Positions 59,491 through 64,000 of a stretch of DNA of 64,000 bases are shown here, in pieces (positions within the stretch are counted from its first letter, which is position 1; every line of letters begins with the position of its first letter). The position numbers and the translations under genes are program-made. The notes under the pieces are model-generated. The model saw nothing but the letters and a program-made list of their open reading frames with translations. It did not search any database and was not told where the DNA came from. The DNA is from Alphaproteobacteria bacterium MarineAlpha11_Bin1 (GTDB taxonomy: Bacteria; Pseudomonadota; Alphaproteobacteria; MPNO01; UBA830), in assembly GCA_002937455.1 (NCBI GenBank), contig PTJZ01000002.1, positions 62,001 through 126,000 of the forward strand. The letters run 5' to 3'.

Positions 59491-59805
59491 TCATCGACCC
59501 CGTTTTGTAATTTCAGCCATTTTCATAGTGACTTGATCGCGCGTCAGAAAACCTCTTTCAACAACCATTTCTAACAATGCGATCACGCGTATTTCGTAAT
59601 AGGTGACGCTTTCATATACATCTTCGCCGAGTTCTTCTATCTTTCTCCGCTGTTCGTGAAGACGGTATCGATCACCGAGCGCTGTACGCAGCGCGTCCGT
59701 CAAATGTGCCCAGCCTGGCGGTTCCATAGACTGGCTAGACACAGATGTGGCATGACGGGGGTCACCACCGATATCGTGATATCCGCGTTCTTGATTAGGC
59801 ATCAT
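59491..59805 (-). CDS. Nitrile hydratase beta N-terminal-like orphan protein
   Basis: 104-residue protein from the ATG at 59805 (GGGAG a few bases upstream; the frame is open to 59832). It matches the N-terminal helical domain of nitrile hydratase beta subunits: GYHDIGGDPR, a tryptophan in PPGWAHLTDALRTALG, and the conserved YESVTYYEIRVIALLEMVVE with RGFLT. The SH3-like C-terminal domain of a true beta subunit is absent, and no alpha subunit is nearby. It may be an accessory or binding partner of the following hydrolase. Family assignment is by motif recall. Confidence 0.55.
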   Translation of the reverse strand: MMPNQERGYHDIGGDPRHATSVSSQSMEPPGWAHLTDALRTALGDRYRLHEQRRKIEELGEDVYESVTYYEIRVIALLEMVVERGFLTRDQVTMKMAEITKRGR

Positions 59806-59938
59806 TCGCTCCCGGGATCTCAAAGAAAGCAATCCAAAAAGGCAATATAGTTGATCGCATTACGTTTTGGAGCCCCGCTGTTCTAATATGAACATAACGG
59901 ATACGATAGTCGCTAAATTTTTAAAAAGGTATAAAAAC

Positions 59939-60706
59939 GTGTCGGATTTATCGCGCCGACTGGAGCTATATGCACCCGAAGGTTTGCCTGAAATCAAACC
60001 GATGGATCCATTGGCGCAAATCATAGCAAAAGTATTCCCTATAGATGCTGGCGCTCTAAAAGAGGGCGACATTTTGGTCATCGCTCAGAAAGTCGTATCC
60101 AAATCGGAAGGCAGGCGTGTAAGGATTGCGGATGTCTCACCATCGGAGGAAGCTAATGCACTTGCCATTGAAACTGGCAAAGACCCGCGACTAGTCGAAT
60201 TGATCCTGCAGGAGTCAATTGAGATAGTGCGAAAACGACCCGGCCTGATAATTGCACGACAAAAAAATGGATGCGTAGTCGCGAATGCAGCAATAGATCT
60301 CTCAAACACGGGCGACGATGGAACGGCCGTTCTGCTGCCCGAAGACCCAGATGCATCTGCGATGTCGATCTCGCAGGAGTTAGAGGACATCACCGGTCTC
60401 CCGATAGCCGTAATCGTTATTGACAGTATGGGACGCGCCTGGCGCAACGGGACCATCGGTACCGCGATCGGATGTTACGGTTTGCCTGCGTTGTTCGACC
60501 GCCGTGGCCAACAGGATCGCTCAGGAATGGAACTCCAGTCCAGTGAGATCGCGTTGGCAGACGAAATTGCTTCGGCAGCATCTATACTAATGGGTCAGGG
60601 AGACGAGGGTCTGCCGGTCGTGCGGATTCGCGGTTTGAATTGGATCCGAGGCAAGGGGGTGGCATCAGATCTCGTTCGTCCTCGTACCCAAGACTTATTT
60701 TCCTGA
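59939..60706 (+). CDS. cofE: Coenzyme F420-0:L-glutamate ligase (CofE)
   Basis: Adds glutamate residues to F420-0 using GTP. I start it at a GTG (59939) after AAGGT, giving 255 residues that begin near the family start (LSRRLELYAPEGLPEIKP); the frame is open from 59867. The core motif is GDILVIAQKVVSKSEGR, followed by acidic metal-binding and substrate loops including VIVIDSMGRAWRNGTIG. Mycobacterial FbiB has an extra C-terminal flavin reductase domain; this protein lacks it. First gene of the F420 set and one base before cofD. Confidence 0.92.
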   Translation: MSDLSRRLELYAPEGLPEIKPMDPLAQIIAKVFPIDAGALKEGDILVIAQKVVSKSEGRRVRIADVSPSEEANALAIETGKDPRLVELILQESIEIVRKRPGLIIARQKNGCVVANAAIDLSNTGDDGTAVLLPEDPDASAMSISQELEDITGLPIAVIVIDSMGRAWRNGTIGTAIGCYGLPALFDRRGQQDRSGMELQSSEIALADEIASAASILMGQGDEGLPVVRIRGLNWIRGKGVASDLVRPRTQDLFS

Positions 60707-60707
60707 A

Positions 60708-61649
60708 ATGACTTTTCTGGCACTCGCGGGCGGTGTAGGAGGAGCACGAATGGTCAATGGCCTTTCTATGGTTCTTCCGCCTGAGGATCTTCTAGTAGCA
60801 GTCAATATCGGTGATGACTTCACCCATCTTGGCCTGCGTATCTGCCCAGATCTCGATACCGTGATGTATACACTCGCTGGCCTCGCTAATCCCGACACAG
60901 GTTGGGGTATCCGCAACGAAACATGGAACGCGATAACAACGCTTGAAACGCTCGGGGGGCCCTCCTGGTTCCGACTCGGAGACCAAGATCTAGCAACACA
61001 CTTGGAGCGCACCCGGAGATTATCCGCAGGCGAATCGCTTTCAGAAGTAACAGAATCTATATGTCGTAAACTAGATGTCTCCTATCGGATAGTTCCCGTT
61101 TCCGATAAGCCAGTATCTACAATCGTCGCGACAAAAGATGGTGAGCTATCCTTCCAAGATTACTTCGTGAAGCGCAAATGCCAGCCCGTTGTAACTGGTT
61201 TCCGCTTTGACCGAGCATCTGAGGCAACCCTGTCGGAGCCACTACATAAAGCGATCAATCACGACGAAATAGATTGTGTCATAATCTGCCCCTCCAACCC
61301 GTACGTAAGTATCGATCCGATTCTAGCCATTCCAGAGATGCGAAAATTCCTAAGTACAAACGTCCCTGTTCTGGCGGTGTCTCCAATTATCAACGGTGAG
61401 GCGATCAAGGGTCCAGCCGCTAAAATGATGTTGGAACTCGGTCTCTCTCCGTCAGTCCTCAATATCGCAAATCATTATCACGGAATATCAGATGGAATTG
61501 TTATTGACATCGCTGATAAGTCGGAGGCGGACGTCCTGCGAGCGAGAGGCTTAAAGGTTCTTGTTACTAAAACGATAATGAAAAATGAAACTGCCAGTAG
61601 GTCGTTAGCAGAAGAAACCCTCTCATTTGCTCGACGGCTTCGTGACTGA
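60708..61649 (+). CDS. cofD: 2-phospho-L-lactate transferase (CofD)
   Basis: Transfers the phospholactyl (or equivalent) group to the deazaflavin Fo to form F420-0, or its dehydro form. The 313-residue protein starts TFLALAGGVGGARMVNGLSM, the family's N-terminal loop, and includes VNIGDDFTHLGLRICPDLDT and CPSNPYVSIDPILAI. Length is typical. It overlaps cofC by a few bases. Confidence 0.94.
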   Translation: MTFLALAGGVGGARMVNGLSMVLPPEDLLVAVNIGDDFTHLGLRICPDLDTVMYTLAGLANPDTGWGIRNETWNAITTLETLGGPSWFRLGDQDLATHLERTRRLSAGESLSEVTESICRKLDVSYRIVPVSDKPVSTIVATKDGELSFQDYFVKRKCQPVVTGFRFDRASEATLSEPLHKAINHDEIDCVIICPSNPYVSIDPILAIPEMRKFLSTNVPVLAVSPIINGEAIKGPAAKMMLELGLSPSVLNIANHYHGISDGIVIDIADKSEADVLRARGLKVLVTKTIMKNETASRSLAEETLSFARRLRD

Positions 61650-62220
61650 TCCACTAAATATTATTGTCCCTATCAAGGGATTGCGGACCGGCAAATCCCG
61701 CCTCGCCGAAGTTCTGAAGGTGGATCAGCGTGTCTCGCTAAATAGATATCTTGCTACCCGAACGCTCAACCTTATCGCCATCGCATTTCCTGATGCGTGT
61801 GTGACGATTGTCACCATGGACTCCTCTCTAAATCAACTCGCCGGTTTATATGGCGCCTCATTGATCAAACAGGTAAGTACCGGTCTAAACGCAGGGCTAT
61901 CAGAAGCTACCGCTGCACTTTCCCCGTCTCGGACCGTGATTGTTGCCGCCGACCTTCCCGATTTGAATGTGGAGGACTTAGAACAACTGGTGCTTGTGAA
62001 AGAGATCGGGATCGCACCAGACGAGAGGGGAAACGGAACGAACGCATTATCGCTCCCAACCCCGAAAACAATCGAATTCCAGTTTGGTTACAGCAGTTGT
62101 GATAGTCACACATTGGAAGCGGCAAAAATGGGATACGGTGTCGAGTTTATTCGCCGATCGGGACTAGCATTCGATCTCGATACAAAAGAAGATTTATCGC
62201 GTTTGGAGGGGTGGCCGTAG
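61642..62220 (+). CDS. cofC: 2-phospho-L-lactate guanylyltransferase (CofC)
   Basis: Activates the phosphorylated three-carbon unit with GTP for use by CofD. The start is taken at GTG 61642, inside the cofD stop region; a TTG at 61627 is an alternative. The 192-residue protein begins with IIVPIKGLRTGKSRLAEVL, the nucleotide-binding signature, then has VIVAADLPDLNVEDL and DERGNGTNALSLP. Whether it takes phospholactate, phosphoenolpyruvate or 3-phosphoglycerate, as in different bacteria, cannot be read by eye. Confidence 0.9.
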   Translation: MTDPLNIIVPIKGLRTGKSRLAEVLKVDQRVSLNRYLATRTLNLIAIAFPDACVTIVTMDSSLNQLAGLYGASLIKQVSTGLNAGLSEATAALSPSRTVIVAADLPDLNVEDLEQLVLVKEIGIAPDERGNGTNALSLPTPKTIEFQFGYSSCDSHTLEAAKMGYGVEFIRRSGLAFDLDTKEDLSRLEGWP

Positions 62221-62295
62221 GCTATTGTTCCGCGTAATCTGCATTCCTCGCAAGAATGGCAGGCGTCCTGCCTAGCGTTCGAAAGGAAAACAAAA

Positions 62296-62616
62296 ATGTC
62301 GGATCAGATACAGGCGTCGCACATACTTTTGATGTATGATGGTTCACTACGCTCCACAGCGACGCGTTCGCAGGACGACGCCAAACAGAAAATTGAAGCG
62401 ATCAAAGCTGAACTCGATGGGGGCGGCGATTTCGGTGAGGCTGCCAAGTCTAATTCGGATTGTCCTTCGTCAGCCCAAGGCGGTGATCTTGGAAGCTTTG
62501 GCAAAGGTATGATGGTGCCAGAATTCGAAGATGTAGCGTTTGGCCTAGATGTGGGCGCGACCAGCGGCGTGGTCGAAACCGATTTTGGCTACCACCTGAT
62601 CATGCGGACTGGCTGA
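62296..62616 (+). CDS. Parvulin-type peptidyl-prolyl isomerase, single domain
   Basis: 106-residue cytoplasmic PPIase with only the parvulin domain: QASHILLMYDGS at the N-terminus, FGEAAKSNSDCPSSAQGGDL, then LGSFGKGMMVPEFEDVAF and FGYHLIMRTG. There is no signal peptide or chaperone domain, unlike SurA or PpiD. GAAAGGAAAAC precedes the ATG. It follows cofC by 75 bases and may share its transcript. Confidence 0.9.
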   Translation: MSDQIQASHILLMYDGSLRSTATRSQDDAKQKIEAIKAELDGGGDFGEAAKSNSDCPSSAQGGDLGSFGKGMMVPEFEDVAFGLDVGATSGVVETDFGYHLIMRTG

Positions 62617-62620
62617 CGAA

Positions 62621-63247
62621 CTAAAAGGCAAGCTTGTAGGGTGTTTGAACCGGCCCATCATATTGGGTAACGGCTCCGGCTGAAGGATCAAATCGGTTTT
62701 GCACAAATGTGCCAGATCGCTGGCTGCGGACAATCAACCCGATGGTCCTTTTCTCCTTATTGTGCTCCTGGTGGATTTGCCATGGAGGAACAAAGTCTAT
62801 GTAGCCTGGGACCACATGGTGTGACTCCGTCTCGCGGACGTTAGCCATTTCCGGAACTTTTGGACCGTCATCAATACGATCGAAGCGAGTGACAGTCTCT
62901 CCACCTTCAAGCACACCATATAGAGTCCACGATCGGCCGTGATCGTGTATAGAAGTTTTCATGCCTGGTGCCTTGATCAGTGCATTAAGAACGAAACCAT
63001 AATCAGGATCCTCGTAAAACAGGAGGTTCCCAGGTCGGCCCTCCACCGACAGACTATCTGGCCAAGTTGCTGCGTGTGTTCTCAGATCTTCGTCACCTAA
63101 CAATTCTCGCAGATATTCGGCGGCTGCTGACCAAATGTCGGCTTCGTCGTTGCCGGCTTCAAACAGGTCCCGAACGCGGGTGACAAATGTCTCACCGGCG
63201 GGCAACATACCCTGCGTAGTCGAAAGATATGGTTCTAATGTCTGCAT
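62621..63247 (-). CDS. Cupin, cysteine-dioxygenase-like
   Basis: 208-residue cupin with an iron-type site: KTSIHDHGRSWTLYGVLEGG (about residues 96-115) carries the HxH, and a third histidine lies in PPWQIHQEHN. This pattern resembles the CDO_I/thiol-dioxygenase group of predicted metal-dependent enzymes. The substrate is unknown. It converges with the parvulin gene, with four bases between them, and diverges from the deacetylase gene. Confidence 0.75.
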   Translation of the reverse strand: MQTLEPYLSTTQGMLPAGETFVTRVRDLFEAGNDEADIWSAAAEYLRELLGDEDLRTHAATWPDSLSVEGRPGNLLFYEDPDYGFVLNALIKAPGMKTSIHDHGRSWTLYGVLEGGETVTRFDRIDDGPKVPEMANVRETESHHVVPGYIDFVPPWQIHQEHNKEKRTIGLIVRSQRSGTFVQNRFDPSAGAVTQYDGPVQTPYKLAF

Positions 63248-63357
63248 AGTTAGACCGACCTTGAAAGATCATTCGTCAACATTCTAGCCGATTTTCTTTT
63301 TCCGGTGTCAAATGATCGTATACAAATAGAGGTAATTACATCCGATAGGGGATAAAT

Positions 63358-64000
63358 ATGTATTACGACTTCGTACCGATGCCGGAGCGGAAACCGCTGA
63401 AGTGGCCTGATGGAAAACGTCTTGCCGTGTTCGTCACGTTTAATCTCGAGTACTGGGATCTCACCAAAGATACCGAAGAGTCGTATTACGCAGGCGGACC
63501 TTCGATCCTCCCAGACCCGCTACCTGGTAATGTTGCAGACATTCCAAATTATACCTGGCGGGAGTACGGCCAACGGGTCGGCATTTGGCGCCTGTTCGAC
63601 ATCATGGATAAAGCAGACGTCCCGGCCAGCTGCACAATGAACGCCAAAATGGGTATAGAGCGACCGCAGGCGATCAATTATTGCGTCGAGCGCGGCTGGG
63701 AGCTGATCGCCCACAACTATGTGCAGACCGATCTTCTTACCAACTACTATTTTGACGAGGAAGGCGAGCGTGAAATCGTGCTCGAGACGGTTGACGTATA
63801 CAAAGATGTCGTGGGCAAGAAACCGGCAGGATGGCTCTCTTCGTCGCTTCGCACTAACCCGTCGACCGTCGATATTCTCGCCGAACAGGGGCTTCTATAC
63901 ACCGCTGATTTCCTCAACGACGATCAGCCGTACCTTATGCATACCGATCACGGTCCAATCGTATCGGTACCGTATACGGTCGAGATTAACGACTTCATGA
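63358..64000 (+). CDS. Polysaccharide deacetylase-family protein (PuuE-like), 3' end outside window
   Basis: The frame is open from the ATG at 63358, with AGGGG about eight bases upstream, to the window edge (214 codons). It begins MYYDFVPMPERKPLKWPDG and has LAVFVTFNLEYWD, a NodB-type first strand, then ELIAHNYVQTDL with a metal-ligand-like histidine and AGWLSSSLRTNP. It resembles the metal-dependent branch of NodB homologues that includes cofactor-independent allantoinase PuuE, rather than secreted chitin deacetylases; no signal peptide is present. Hydrolysis of a cyclic amide is plausible. Confidence 0.75.
   Translation, partial: MYYDFVPMPERKPLKWPDGKRLAVFVTFNLEYWDLTKDTEESYYAGGPSILPDPLPGNVADIPNYTWREYGQRVGIWRLFDIMDKADVPASCTMNAKMGIERPQAINYCVERGWELIAHNYVQTDLLTNYYFDEEGEREIVLETVDVYKDVVGKKPAGWLSSSLRTNPSTVDILAEQGLLYTADFLNDDQPYLMHTDHGPIVSVPYTVEINDFM

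Overview
The window is a chromosomal segment of an alphaproteobacterium. Order-level placement is uncertain, but a Rhodospirillales-like lineage fits. The evidence is the block nuoA-N, birA, coaX, rnj, DUF1467 on one strand, a short prolyl-tRNA synthetase without the large editing insertion, and the block tRNA-Leu, tig, clpP, clpX, lon, hupB, tRNA-Val. Almost all core genes read leftward (minus strand).

Layout. 1-4.9 kb: start of dnaE (cut by the window edge), then lolD, lolC/E and proS. 5.2-12 kb: a membrane protein on the plus strand and a complete four-gene BMP-type ABC transporter, placed between DUF1467 and proS, which are usually close together in this group. 12.3-29.8 kb: one long leftward array, with a complete 14-gene NADH:quinone oxidoreductase followed by birA, coaX, rnj and DUF1467. 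30.1-33.7 kb: a three-subunit molybdenum hydroxylase. 34-40 kb: a metal-chaperone-type G3E GTPase facing a five-gene leftward array: amidohydrolase, NadC-like, PyrF-like, aldehyde dehydrogenase and PncC-like. 40.05-43.7 kb: a small integrated element ending at tRNA-Asp, with integrase, arm-type repeats, a PD-(D/E)XK nuclease-like gene and several broken signal-peptide genes. 44-45.5 kb: a SnoaL/DUF4440 protein and an EamA transporter. 45.7-52.7 kb: the protein quality-control block. 52.9-56.3 kb: a homodimeric AceE/MdeB-type E1 with a divergent Lrp-family regulator. 56.4-64 kb: NAD(P)HX repair enzyme, crotonase, an isochorismatase-like hydrolase paired with an orphan nitrile-hydratase-beta-like protein, coenzyme F420 biosynthesis genes cofE-cofD-cofC, a parvulin, a cupin and the start of a polysaccharide-deacetylase-family gene.

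Two parts deserve most attention. First, the 35-40 kb array holds three nucleotide-metabolism homologues, and each differs from its family consensus at a signature active-site motif: NadC-like NHI for NHR, PyrF-like DHQKAGADI for DxKxxDI, PncC-like ETVTSG for ESCTGG. This suggests a repurposed pathway on a pyridine- or pyrimidine-like nucleotide rather than ordinary NAD or UMP synthesis. Second, the F420 genes are unexpected in most Proteobacteria and sit beside an uncharacterised hydrolase pair. The small tRNA-Asp element shows serial signal-peptide truncations that ordinary annotation would miss.
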